Assembly (NCBI GenBank): GCA_011503125.2 | Contig: WWBZ02000062.1 | Span: 2,604,001 to 2,668,000, forward strand | Direction of reading: 5' to 3' | From: Botryosphaeria dothidea | Lineage: Eukaryota > Ascomycota > Dothideomycetes > Botryosphaeriales > Botryosphaeriaceae | DNA length: 64,000 nucleotides | Shown here: positions 42,806 to 53,724 of the stretch, in pieces | Position numbering within the stretch: position 1 is the first letter of the stretch | Layout: every line of letters begins with the position of its first letter | Notes under the pieces: generated by a model | The model's input: the letters and a program-made list of their open reading frames with translations, nothing else | Databases searched by the model: none | Told to the model about the DNA's origin: nothing | Position numbers and translations under genes: made by a program

Positions 42806-44731
42806 GGTCTACAGATTTTTAAACGGATGCCCCGGATTATCTGTGCAAGTACGTTAGAACTACGAAGTACACGAACAGGTATCCCTTTGCTTACCCGCGG
42901 ATACTCGATCGCTCCGAAGGCCGATAAGAGCTTCGATGGCTTCGTAATCACCGCTGTTTGCAGGTTGACAGGGTGGGATTTCTGAAAAAGTTTGTTGGGA
43001 GGAATTGGCTGGTGGCAAGCACTGCCCATGCATTTCGAAGATCGGTGGCGCCTGACGGAAGTCATCACGTTCTGGAAAACAGACGTAGAGCTTTAAATTG
43101 ATTTGTGCTTGCGAAGTTCCTTGTTGCTTTAGTCGGATGATGCTCGAGTAGACGTCGTCTTGTAAGTCGTTTTCGCCAGAGCACCCATTCGCGTAATGGA
43201 CGTGAATTCCAAATCTTGTAGGATCTTTCTTGTACAGGATGAAGAGGAAGTGTACAATGTCCTATAAACGATTACTAGTGTGTAATAGGTGGCCTAGCTT
43301 AGGATCTTACTTCGTAGTTGAGGGCCACGCATATTGGCACTTTCTTGACAACGTTAGGTGTATGTACGAGAGCGACGGAAATAGTGCTCATCTTAGACTC
43401 TATGTTGCTATGGAAAAGATGCGGCTAATGAGAAAATGAAGAGTTCTAGCTTTATAGATAATGGGGTGTCGAAGGGCGAAGGCGGGGAGCGGGCGGGTGA
43501 GACGACTGGAGCAACGCGTTTCCGCAGGGCGACGCGTGTGTTTATTTTCTTTGGGGGGTGGGGACGAATCAAACACAAGTAACGCGACGTGCTGTTGCCG
43601 ATGAAGAGAATGCCAAGTTTTCCTATTCTCAAGTCATATCTACAACAGCAGGCATCATACGATACGAACTCTTCCCCCCCTACGTGAGAAACTGGCTACT
43701 ATAGCTCTACGTCAGGAGAGTCTCTTATCCTGGAAAGTGCTCCCTGCGCTTCTCCTATTGGGCTTCAAAACGGCCTATCTACAGGAATTCAACGGTCCGA
43801 AATGGAACGAACAAGGTACTGTCTGTGCTTATTGTTTTAGCTTTGCTCTTGCAGCACCGAAGGCGCAGATAATATCGGTCCCCTCTATGCATAGATATTT
43901 GATGTGTGTGAGTTAGAGGGAAATCATATACTAACTTACGGTAAGTAAGGTCAATGAACTAAAGACCCTAGGAAGGTAATGTTCCCTGGTCATGAAAGGG
44001 AGATACAGAATTCCAGCGGTAGGGCTTCCGTCACCAGCTCATGCCCATCCAGAAGGACCAATGCTAATAGGATGGGGATCCCAGTTCTCCAAAAAGAACG
44101 CGGCAATGCCCGTGGATAGCGTAACCGCGCATGGGTGGATGCAGCTCGCTTGCGTAGCTGGTCGAGTTTTTGGGGGCCCGGGACGCACATGCGCCAGAAT
44201 GTGACAGCACATAGGCGCGATCCGGGTGAGAACTAGCAATAATTGGCTCCTGGTGTGTCACACGTCGGTAAGACGGAGTATAATAGCAGGCAGTTATGTG
44301 ATGGTGAAAGCCCTGGGTTGTCCTGTCGATCTGTCTCCTAAACACCACTCAACGATTATGTCTTTTCAGCACACAATTCCCGATATAGATTACAGAAAAG
44401 GAGCGATTTATCGGGGGGCAATGCGGCAAGATCTACAGGCCGAAGTGCATCGTTTGCTGAATTCTCAGCGTATGAGTAAACCACCAACATAGCATGTATC
44501 GCGCTGATAGTTAGATAGAAAATGAGTCAAACAACAACTCGAAACAAGGGTCATATAGATCCAATGCAAGAGCGACTTTGAGAGTCATGTATTCAGTATG
44601 CAGATGCATTTTTTTATGTAATCTCCGCTGCGACACAGAAGCAATAGAACATACGAGGAGCTAGGTCTTACCGTCGACGCAATGAAAGATGCAGGAGCAG
44701 ACATATAGATAATGGCGTGAAGGATGAAATT
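42806..44731. other. Intergenic, no supported gene
   Basis: Several frames of 60-140 codons on both strands, none with motif or splice support. A short plus frame ending 44492 (IPDIDYRKGAIYRGAMRQ) looks protein-like but is alone. A G-rich stretch GGGGGGTGGGG lies near 43553. The right end meets an LTR. Confidence 0.4.
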
Positions 44732-44879
44732 TGTTGGATTGTTGATGAACAACGATGATCCATTGATGATTGGCATGAGGAGGAAGGGCGTAGGTGGCCC
44801 ACCCTCCTTATATACGTAAGTGAGTGACTAAGCTATCTGGTGTTGCAAAAGCAATATGCAAAACACGTGATTTCCAACA
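44732..44879 (-). mobile_element. Solo LTR, family C (Copia-2-related)
   Basis: 148 bp, TGTTGGATTGTTGATG to GATTTCCAACA, with perfect duplication AAATT (44727-44731, 44880-44884). Nearly identical to 63758-63904. On the minus strand its middle (TATATAAGGAGGGTGGG, CCTTCCTCCTCATGCCAATC) resembles the Copia-2 LTR (TATATAAGAGGCTGCAGGG, CCTCCTCCTCATGCCACTC), so the two families are related and the element orientation is minus. Confidence 0.85.
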
Positions 44880-45034
44880 AAATTCTAGCAAATACAGTTT
44901 ATGCAATGTCATAGCACCAAATAGTAACATCAAAGTGAACTAGCTGTTAGATAAAATACTCATCAAATTCAGATATCACGGATCTCTGCGACTTTCCGAC
45001 CTACGACCTCATAGAACAGTCTGCCTACATAGAA

Positions 45035-46069
45035 TCAAAATAGTAGATATGTGCCCTGATCGTTCCACAGTGTCTTAATGCCCTTCTTTGAGCAGTATCT
45101 GCTGGCTGCTTCTGCAAAAGCGAGATCCTTCGGTACGAACTCCATCAGAACAAGGTCAGTTGAGATCCCTCTGGTCGCTTCCATCAAGATCTTCGCAATA
45201 GCCACGTTAAGATGTCGCTGAGTAGTTCGCTTGAAAGCCGTTCGAACCACTCCCTGATAATCAGCTGCGGTGGAGGAGACTACTATCCAGATTGATACTT
45301 GGCCATATTGCTTCATCTCTTGAACGGTGCCATCTAGCAGCCATGGTGGACGACATACCGTTACGCTGGGATCGGAACTTGCGTCTTGCGGTGGCACGCC
45401 TTCACCAGACGAAAACAACCACGATTCGTTATAATCCAGTCGATATAGAGCTAGAGGGCCTTCCAGATCAGTTGAAGTAGGCTCATACTCCATGATCAAG
45501 CCCTGGATAGTACGATCGGGGGTAGGTATGGTGAACCGATCTCCCTCCGAGAGAGTCTTAAAATAGTTCAACGTAAGCACTCTAGGCAGTTGTGCGGATT
45601 TTTCGCCTGGAAATGCAAGGGACACCGCGGCACTATTTCCATACTAATAATTATGAGAAAGATGATACTATCAACGGGGAGTTGATACTAACTTGTGTTA
45701 ATGGAATGGCTAGGGTGTCTTGCGTGAATGAGTTCCGTTGAACAAACTCGTTGTTGAAGTCCTGTTGAGGTTGGGCTCCTGTGGCTTGTTGCCTCTTTTT
45801 CTGTTAATACTAGATACAGAGCGCACCCAAAATAAACTTACTTTTTGATCTTCGTGCCAGGAGAACAATGCACTGAAGCTTCTGACCGGGCCTTGCGCCG
45901 GCTGTCCGGAATTGAGTTGCAGTATATTGCTGCTCGCACTGGGGGGTTCCGATGATACCGGATTGTTGGCTTGAGGCTCATCATCGCTATCAAAGTCATT
46001 CTCTTCATCTTGCTGAGTCGGCTCCAAGTCCAAGACGTCATCTTTGACCGCAAGGTGCGACATATTCAT
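45035..46069 (-). CDS. Unknown protein, intact member of a paralog pair
   Basis: Three exons: 46069-45842, 45792-45693 and 45606-45035. The introns (45841-45793 with TATTAAC; 45692-45607) keep frame throughout, giving 299 aa. The N-terminal 75 residues are acidic and disordered (DFDSDDEPQANN). Residues from about 112 form the conserved part: LPRVLTLNYFKTLSEGDRFTI, LEGPLALYRLDYNESWLFSSGE (cut here), VTVCRPPWLLDGTV and LNVAIAKILMEA. The same blocks appear in the decayed copy at 61760-63103. No catalytic motif recognised; Family unknown. Confidence 0.7.
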
Positions 46070-47163
46070 GCTCTCAAGGGCCAGGTAATCGCATGAAACT
46101 TGAGGATGGTAGGATAAATGAGAGGAGTTTCATGAAATGGCATCTTCGCTAGCGGTCTCTTAATTTATACACAAGAATTTCGCCCTGCCAAGAAACGCAG
46201 AGCCCTTTTTTTTTCCTAAAAAAAGAGGTCTCTGGCTCTAGACTTTGCAGCTACCTCGTGAATGGCATTAAAATTCGACAAGGGCACCGAGTAAAGCAAC
46301 ATCTGTAGCTGCCAATATCCAATTACGTCCTAATATCGTATCTCTCCTGCGGAACGCCGGGTTTCAAGAATGCAGGCGACGTAGCCCACGGCTCTACATC
46401 TACTCTTAGATTGAAAGCCGCGAGGAAGATCCTGCCCAATCTAGAGTATTTTGACTAACTTTTCAGAGGTTTTCAAAAGACGGAGGGGATGCCGTCCTGT
46501 CGTTTTACTATACTTAGAACGGGCTAGACGTTCCCCGAGACTGCGTCCACAGATCGGCTGACCATTGGAAGTGTCCAGGGTCAAGGCATCACAAGGGGAC
46601 TTGGATCCACTCAATCCTATGCGGAATGCGCCGGGGCGGCACCGACAAATGCTGACCAGTGAAAAGGGCTAGGCGGTTGATCAAGAGACCATCGTGAGAT
46701 TCCGATTCGTAGGATGCCTCTCGACACGAAAAAGCAAGATTCGTGACGTGAATCCTCTGTCGTAACGGCGTCAAAGTGCATATCTCTATTCTCGAATGGA
46801 CCAATATTCTTATTGGGCTCAGCCAAGACTCAACGCTGATCTCAGGATAACTCATCTACGTGCGGAGAGCTCAAGGTTCTCGTCTCCCCCGTTCCCCCGA
46901 TCGGGCCGCATACGCCTAAGATACTCGCTCCCTGTTAAACACCCCTCGTGTACATACCAGGGCTGACTCTGAGTGGGGTTATTATCCTAGACTCGGGCTC
47001 CCATTCCTATTTTGGATAATGCTGTATATTTCTGGTCTATGCTTGGTTGAGTATATACAAGCGGCCTTTGAGAAGCAGCGAAGATATATGAAAGCCATGA
47101 CTGCCATTTGTCTCTGGCGTCATTATTGTTCGCCGTTCGGAAACCAACCTGTCCCTATTGATT
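46070..47163. other. Intergenic
   Basis: An 88-codon minus frame with ATG at 46855 (46589-46855) is the only one worth noting and lacks support. T9 tract near 46207. Contains the divergent promoters of the genes at 46069 and 47164. Confidence 0.4.
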
Positions 47164-47929
47164 ATGCATCCTCACCATTATTCTGCAGTTGACCTTAGCT
47201 ATGAGCTACACGGCGAAAATAACGAAAGTATGTTATATCTCGTCATTTCCTCTTTCGAAAGTAGCTGTCTCAGGTAACGTGCAAGCACTAACGTTTTAAT
47301 AGAGGAATCCTCCACCGTCAACCAAAAGGCCTCGGCGAATCAAGCTGGCGGGCGCGAAGCACCAATTGTGCCTATAAATGTTGGCAATTGTGCGACAGCA
47401 TCGGCTGCACGTGGTCCCCTTAGCCCCAGGTCTGAGCAGGATAACATCTTTCGGGGCTCACACGGTCGGACAGTAAACTCTCAGTAAAGGGCCTTATACT
47501 AACGGTTCTATAGGTAAAGCTGATAGCTTAAACAAGCACCTAGAACCTGGCTCTCGATTGCAGCTCTGGGGTGTCTTCATTCACATTCCTAAGAGCGGCG
47601 ACCCAACGTTTCAGCTCGATTTTGTGGAGCGACCGGAGTATCTGAGCCCAGAAGACTTTGTGCGAAAGCTTCAAAGCCCCCTACTAGACAAAGTTGCCGC
47701 CGTACGCTACTCGGATGCCACGAAGATGGACGAAAAGGACATACAAGCGATTCTCCTGGGCCATAAGACATTGTCTTCGGGGGTACACATCGAGTGGGAG
47801 AGGCGCACAACTCCGCCGAAGAGGTACAAAGACGATTCTATGTTGCGTACTCTCCGTCAACACTTCCAAGACCTCAGAAATTGCTGGGAAACTCAGCCCG
47901 AGAAGGACTCCGTTGCGGGTGAAGAGTAG
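47164..47929 (+). CDS. Hypothetical protein, three exons
   Basis: Exons 47164-47227, 47303-47472 and 47537-47929. Introns 47228-47302 (GTATGT, with CACTAACG near the acceptor) and 47473-47536 (GTAAAC, ACTAAC inside). Frame is kept across both joins, giving 208 aa. The N-terminus is Ser/Ala/Gln-rich; the C-terminal 130 residues are compact (LQLWGVFIHIPKSGDPTFQ, YLSPEDFVRKLQSPLLDKVA) with a helical charged end. No known domain recognised. The short ATG exon and the second acceptor are the least certain parts. It ends 118 bp before the Copia-2 element, which therefore sits just past its 3' end. Confidence 0.5.
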
Positions 47930-48047
47930 CAGTGAGGCGAGAAAGGTTAGCAAGGACGCGGTCTTCAGCTTGCTTAGACTTTGATTGGCGATACTTAGGG
48001 AATTCAAGTGACTGCAATTGTATGAATCTATGCTTGCTATGGCTCTG

Positions 48048-48205
48048 TGTTGGACTATGAACTGTTAGGAGAAACAGGGTCTTATTGTACCAAGGATCAA
48101 CAGCGAAAATTTGCTAGATAGCTACTATATAAGAGGCTGCAGGGTCACCTACCCTCCTCCTCATGCCACTCATCATCTGGTAATGCGAATAATCACAATT
48201 CAACA
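48048..48205 (+). repeat. Copia-2 5' LTR
   Basis: TGTTGGACTATGAACTG to ATTCAACA, with TATATAAGAGGC as likely TATA box. Confidence 0.9.
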
Positions 48206-48217
48206 GTTATGAGCCCG
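48206..48217 (+). promoter_or_regulatory. Copia-2 primer binding site
   Basis: GTTATGAGCCCG, identical to Copia-1 at 11188; complementary to the anticodon arm of initiator tRNA-Met. Confidence 0.75.
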
Positions 48218-48563
48218 GATATGCGTATGATGCATTCTGCTATCTAAAGCTATCCTCCTTTTGCACCTCTTTGTGCAGCATTCGACGTACCGAGGCATCC
48301 GGACGTTATCTTGGCAATCTTTGCCTACCCCTTCGAAAGCTATTATTACTTTTTATATTACTAGACTACTTCGTTAAGTACTAGCATTAGCTTTCTATAT
48401 CTTACGCAGTAAAAGCAATCTTCGCATTAACCTTATAGGTGCCCGGCAGATAGGAGCACTAATTAAGGAGCGAGCAAATAAGGATACGGTCGCAAAGGAA
48501 ACGCCGACCAGTCCCACTATAACGACAACCGTCATCTACTATTAGTTACTAGTTACTAGCAAA

Positions 48564-51500
48564 TTGGCAGCCATAACGTCTTCTAAACCAATCGTTATCC
48601 TAAAGTCGTCGGACGACTGGGACGAGTGGTATTTTATCATCCAATTAAGAGCAAAAAAGGCTCAGATCTTCGCCTATATCGACCCATCGAAACCGGAGAA
48701 ACCGGAGCAACCAACTAAACCTACGAGACCTTCCGAACCAGAATCCTCAGACGATAAAAATAATCGTATATGGGATCGATATAAGATAAGGAGGGAGGAC
48801 TATAAGGAAGATCTTAAGCAGTACGAGAAGCGTATAAAGGAGATCAATGACCTCTCATTAGTCATTGAGGATTCGGTTAGCCAACCGTTGCTACCGATTC
48901 TCCTTAAGCTAAAAGAGGACTCGCATCCCTATTCACAGCTATGCGCACTTAAGGCTCGCCTTTAACCGACCTCTTAGACATAAGAAGATCTTATTATCAA
49001 TCATCTTAGGCAGCTTAAGAAATCACCTAGCAGCCAGAACCTTAAGAAATGGCTTGCGCAATGGGAAGAGACTGTGTTTAAAGCTGAGTCTCTCGGCCTT
49101 CCTGACGTCTTAGGCGATCGAGGAAAGAAGAATTTCCTTAAGGCACTTACGTCTTATGACGTGCAATGGGCAGCTAACCGCAAGATTAAGCTTCAAGACG
49201 GTGAACTTAATAAGTCACTTCAAGAGCTTATTGTCGACTACCGGAACTACCATCGCCAAGGACTAGCTGAGAATCCGAAGGTTACTCAAGCAGCCTTTGC
49301 AGCAATACTCCGAAACCAGCAGCAAGAAAGACCAGCATGTATTTACGGTCTACAGCATGCTTAGTACAAGTGTTACTATCTTAATCTAGCTGCAAGGCCC
49401 AAGGACTGGAAACCGAATAAGGAGCGACAAACCAAGGTTAATAAGGCACTTACGGATCTAACCATAAAGAAGCAGGTAGAGCAATCCATTAAGAGGAATA
49501 AGAGTAAGAAGGGTAATAAGAAGGAATCCGATAAGCAATCTAATAAGCAAGCGGAAAGCAAAACAAATACATCAACTCAAGATAATCAGGACTCCGATAT
49601 GACCTCATTTCCAGCAGTCGTTGCAAGCGCTTTTAGCACGCGACGTCTCTCTCGTCCAACAACGCTTGACCTCTCCTAGATCACTGATACTAGATCCACA
49701 CATCACATTTGCAATAAGTTCATAAAGAACCGTTTTAAAAAGACACGCAACGTAGACCTAAATGACGTTGTTACTACAGGCGATAGTCAGATTCCAATCG
49801 AATCGTTTAGAGAAGTCACGGTTAATGCACATAACGACAAGGGACCTCGTGTTATTACGCTTCTAGACGTTGCTTATGTCCCATCGTTTATGGCAAACCT
49901 CGTATCAGTTGCAAAGGCAAGAGAAAAGGGCATAGAGATGGACACTGGCCGCATGTGTCTCTATAAAGGGAACTTTATTGTCACCCAGTTGACCTTCGAA
50001 CAAAACCACTTCTTTATAGAGTATAACAAAGCAGCAGAGTTATCTAAGATCAACTCACACCTCGTTATTCGATCACTGCCAGCTACGCAATGGCATGAGA
50101 TCTTTGCTCATACAAACCAAGCCGTTATTAAAGCGATTCCGAAGGCAACTCAAGGTGTAGCACTCACTAAGGAACAACTCCCTCAGCACTATAATATTTG
50201 CGCACGCACTAAAGCTCATCAATAAATCTCTCGGTCCTTACAGCATGAAGAGTCATCCGAGGAACCCTTCTTTCGCATCTTATTCGATTTAGTCCAGCTG
50301 ATTCGAGCCAACAACGGACACCAATGGCTTACACACATTAAGTGTGCATCAACAAAGTTCACTTTCTCTAAAACGCATTTGTCCAAGGATCAGTGCAATG
50401 AGATTATCCTCAACGTCATCTAGATAATCAAGACGAGATTCAAAAGAACAGTCGCATTTTTCCGATCAGATGGAGAGACTTCGCTGTTATACGAGCTTAA
50501 GCAGCAATTCAGGCATCAGGGAATCACTTATGAGGTGTCAGCTCCCTATACGCCGCAACAAAACGGATCATCGGAAAGATCTGGACACACGATTGTCCTA
50601 AAAGCTCGTGCACTTCGAGTCAGTGCCAACCTACTAGAGGGACTTTGGCCAGAGATCGTAAAGGCAGCTACTTACCTTCATAATCGGACTCTAATAAAGC
50701 GTCATCAGTGGAAAACTCCATTTGAGATGGTCCATGGCAAGCAGCCGAATATTGCGCACTTACGTGTATACGGCTGTAAAGCCTACTCACTACTAAAGAC
50801 GATTCCACGCAGCTATAAATTAGAGGAACGTGTCCTTATCGGTTACCTTATTGGTTACGACTCTACTAATATTTACCGCATCTGGTATCCACCGAGTGAC
50901 CGGATCGTACGCGTACGAGACGTTACGTTTGACGAATCTAGCAAGTTATCACAGGAAGATGTGGAACAGTTTCGAGCAGCTTAACAAGGAGAACCCCAAG
51001 CCACCGTAATTGTCCCTCGTATTAGACTGGACGAGGAAGACATCATTCACACGGATGAAGAGTCAGAGATCTCATCCGATGAAGACGAAAACCAACCTTC
51101 TAGCACTCAGGTACATATTGAAGCCTCAAACAAGCCACACGAGCATTAAAGCACTTAACTACCATTACCCACGCCAACAGAGGGCAGCTCACTACAACCA
51201 GCCTCTCCAGGCTTAAGGGGTGAGCAAGAACCGTCATCAGACGATCAATCACACCATCTTGGACCTCTGTTACCAGTCCAATACGAAAATGAGCCTGATC
51301 CCGGTGCTTCACAAGGAAACCGTGCACCTAAGGCTCGAGATATTACGGCTGATGTCAACCCAAACCTTATTATCGAGGGGAAACGCACGCGAAACGCACG
51401 CTAAGAGCAAGGTTCTCGCAGGCAAGCGTACGCGGCATCAATCACGAATAATATGTTTAGCCACCAGGCGTTTATCAGTGCCTTTGCGGCCGTATTGGAC

Positions 51501-53140
51501 ACAAAGAACCAAGCATACGATAACAAGTAACAGAACGATCTCCCCAGAATCCATAGAGACGAACTACCACCTGAACCTCGCTTCTACAAGGAGATTTTCA
51601 GTCACCCACTACGCGAGTATCTGCTTAAAGCAATTGATACTGAACTCGAGGAAGTCCAGGGTAAAGGGGTGTGGGAGATTGTACCGATTATAGAGGCGCA
51701 AGCACTTGGTGAAGAGGTTATTCCTCTTACCTGGGTTCTAAAGTATAAGTTCGATGAATACGGCTGGCTTACTAAAGTCAAAGCACGCATTTGTGTAAGG
51801 GGTGATCTTCAGACCTCAGCAACGGATACATACGCTGCTACCCTGGCCTCCCGGATTTTCCGAACCTTGATCGCAATTATCTGCGCTTTCGATCTTAAAA
51901 TGCGTCAGTATGATGTGGTAAACGCATTCCCTCATGTTCCACTTTATAAAAAGGTCTTCTGTAAGCCACCTGAAGGTATGAAGGTAAAATACGGGTTCAT
52001 CCTCCTCCTTTTAAGAGCCCTATACGGTCTTAAGGAATCACCATTTCTTTGGCAAAAGCACTTCTGTCAGTTACTTGAGGAGCTTGGACTGGAACCTATA
52101 CCAGACGCTCCGTGCCTTTATGCCAACGATTACCTATTCGTATTTTTCTTTGTGGACGATATCATCATGGCTTATCATAAGCAACATGAGAAATACGCCA
52201 ACGCGTTTCAAGAAGATCTCTTCAAACGATATGAAATACGACTACTTGGAGAAGCTTAATGGTTTCTTGCCCTACGTATTATTAGGGATCGGCAGCAACG
52301 CCTACTATGGCTCTCACAAGAGTCGTATATCACCGGCTTAGTTGCTCGATACAACGTTAGGGAAACCTATTTCCCAGCAACACCTCTCCCATCAGATAAA
52401 GTACTCGAAGCAAATCAAGGACCACATGCAAGCCCACAAGACATCCACACATTTCAGAGCAAGATCGGCTCAATTCAGTTTACTGCTATAAGCACACGTG
52501 TGGACATTGCTTATGCGTATTCAGCACTCTCATCATATCTCACCAATCCCTCTCCTCGCCATCTAGAACTCGTACAAAGGCTCCTCGGTTACTTGGCTGG
52601 AACCCGGAAACTTACCTTATGCTATCAGGGCTTCCTTGAGGATAAGAAGAATATCTTTATAATTAGTAGTAACGCTACGTACGAAAACGACCATAATACT
52701 CGAAGGAGCCACCAAGGCTTAATAATCATGCTATACGGCGTATCCGTTAATTGGAAGGCAACAAAATAGCCAATAGTTACTACCTCGACTACCGAAGCTA
52801 AGCTTCTAGCTCTATTAGAAGCAGTAAAGCAATGCTTCTAGTGGAAACGTTTCTTCCGTGGTATTTAGTTCGATCCGGGCTATCGGATTAACGTACAGTG
52901 TGACAACACGTAAACCTTACGCTTAATACAGGAGAATATGGGAAAGCTTAATACCCGGCTTCGTCATATTAATATTCATCACCACTGGCTACGTCAAGAG
53001 GCTCAAGTAGGAAATATTCACTTACGCTGGACGCCTACAGCAGTCATGATCGCAGACGGCCTTACTAAAGCGTTACCTAGGCAAAAGCATAACTAGTTTA
53101 TTAAGAGCGTTGGCTTAGTACTATTTAAGGACTAGCACGC
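48564..53140 (+). pseudogene. Copia-2 Gag-Pol, degraded
   Basis: Gag reads from about 48564 (no ATG at the expected start) with DDWDEWYFIIQLRAKKAQIF (UBN2-like). A knuckle-like motif CIYGL..H..YKCYYL lies at 49340 with TGG to TAG. Protease is near 49680-49960, integrase 50270-50960 (FRSDGETSLL, TPQQNGSSERS), and RVT_2 51669-52400 with an intact FVDD at 52150-52161. RNase H is 52500-53090 (VDIAYAYSALSSYL, TTEAKLLALLEA). Open pieces of 100-196 codons remain between TAG stops. Less decayed than Copia-1 and its RT active site is intact, but it cannot make a polyprotein. Confidence 0.85.
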
Positions 53141-53294
53141 CTTATTATTTGCCTCTTCTCCTTGCTTCTTTATACGTTATTTTTTCTATACTTTCGGGAT
53201 TCAACACCCTCTACAAGTTTAAAGGTTCAACACCGTTATTATTCCTTAATTCTTTATCGTACACTTCCCTATTAGGCAAGGCACGAAAGGGGTA

Positions 53295-53452
53295 TATTAG
53301 ACTATGAACTATTAGGAGAAACAGGGTCTTATTATACCAAGGATCAACAGCGATGATTTGCTAGATAGCTACTATATAAGAGGCTGCAGGGTCACCTACC
53401 CTCCTCCTCATGCCACTCATCATCTGGTAATGCGAATAATCACAATTCAACA
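53295..53452 (+). repeat. Copia-2 3' LTR
   Basis: TATTAGACTATGAACTATT to ATTCAACA. Most differences from the 5' LTR are G-to-A; the match is otherwise close. Confidence 0.9.
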
Positions 53453-53724
53453 CTCTGACACTGCTTTCGCATGTCTATTGTGCTGCGGTCGCGCCGGTGA
53501 TTGGTGGGTGGGCACGGTCTTTGCTGACTACCCCGCAAACAGTTAGTATGCGTCGCCGTGAGTCTCTTAGATTCTTGCCGGCGACGCACGCTAACTCCTT
53601 ACAGGACCCCGGCTACTAGTCGCTGCGGCGCGGTCTCACGGCGCGTCAACGCTGCGCTATAAGGTGATTCATCGCCGCGTACTTCCGCACTTTCGCGTTT
53701 CCTCCGCTACTTCCTCCGCTTAAC

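Larger units (their letters stand above)
48048..53452 (+). mobile_element. Copia-2: full-length Copia LTR retrotransposon, inactive
   Basis: LTRs of 158 bp each (48048-48205, 53295-53452) with perfect target duplication CTCTG (48043-48047, 53453-53457). Primer site GTTATGAGCCCG at 48206; purine tract GAAAGGGG before the 3' LTR. The 3' LTR starts TATTAG where the 5' LTR has TGTTGG, a G-to-A pattern expected of RIP. Coding order is gag, protease, integrase, RT, RNase H. It is related to Copia-1 but distinct. Confidence 0.9.
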
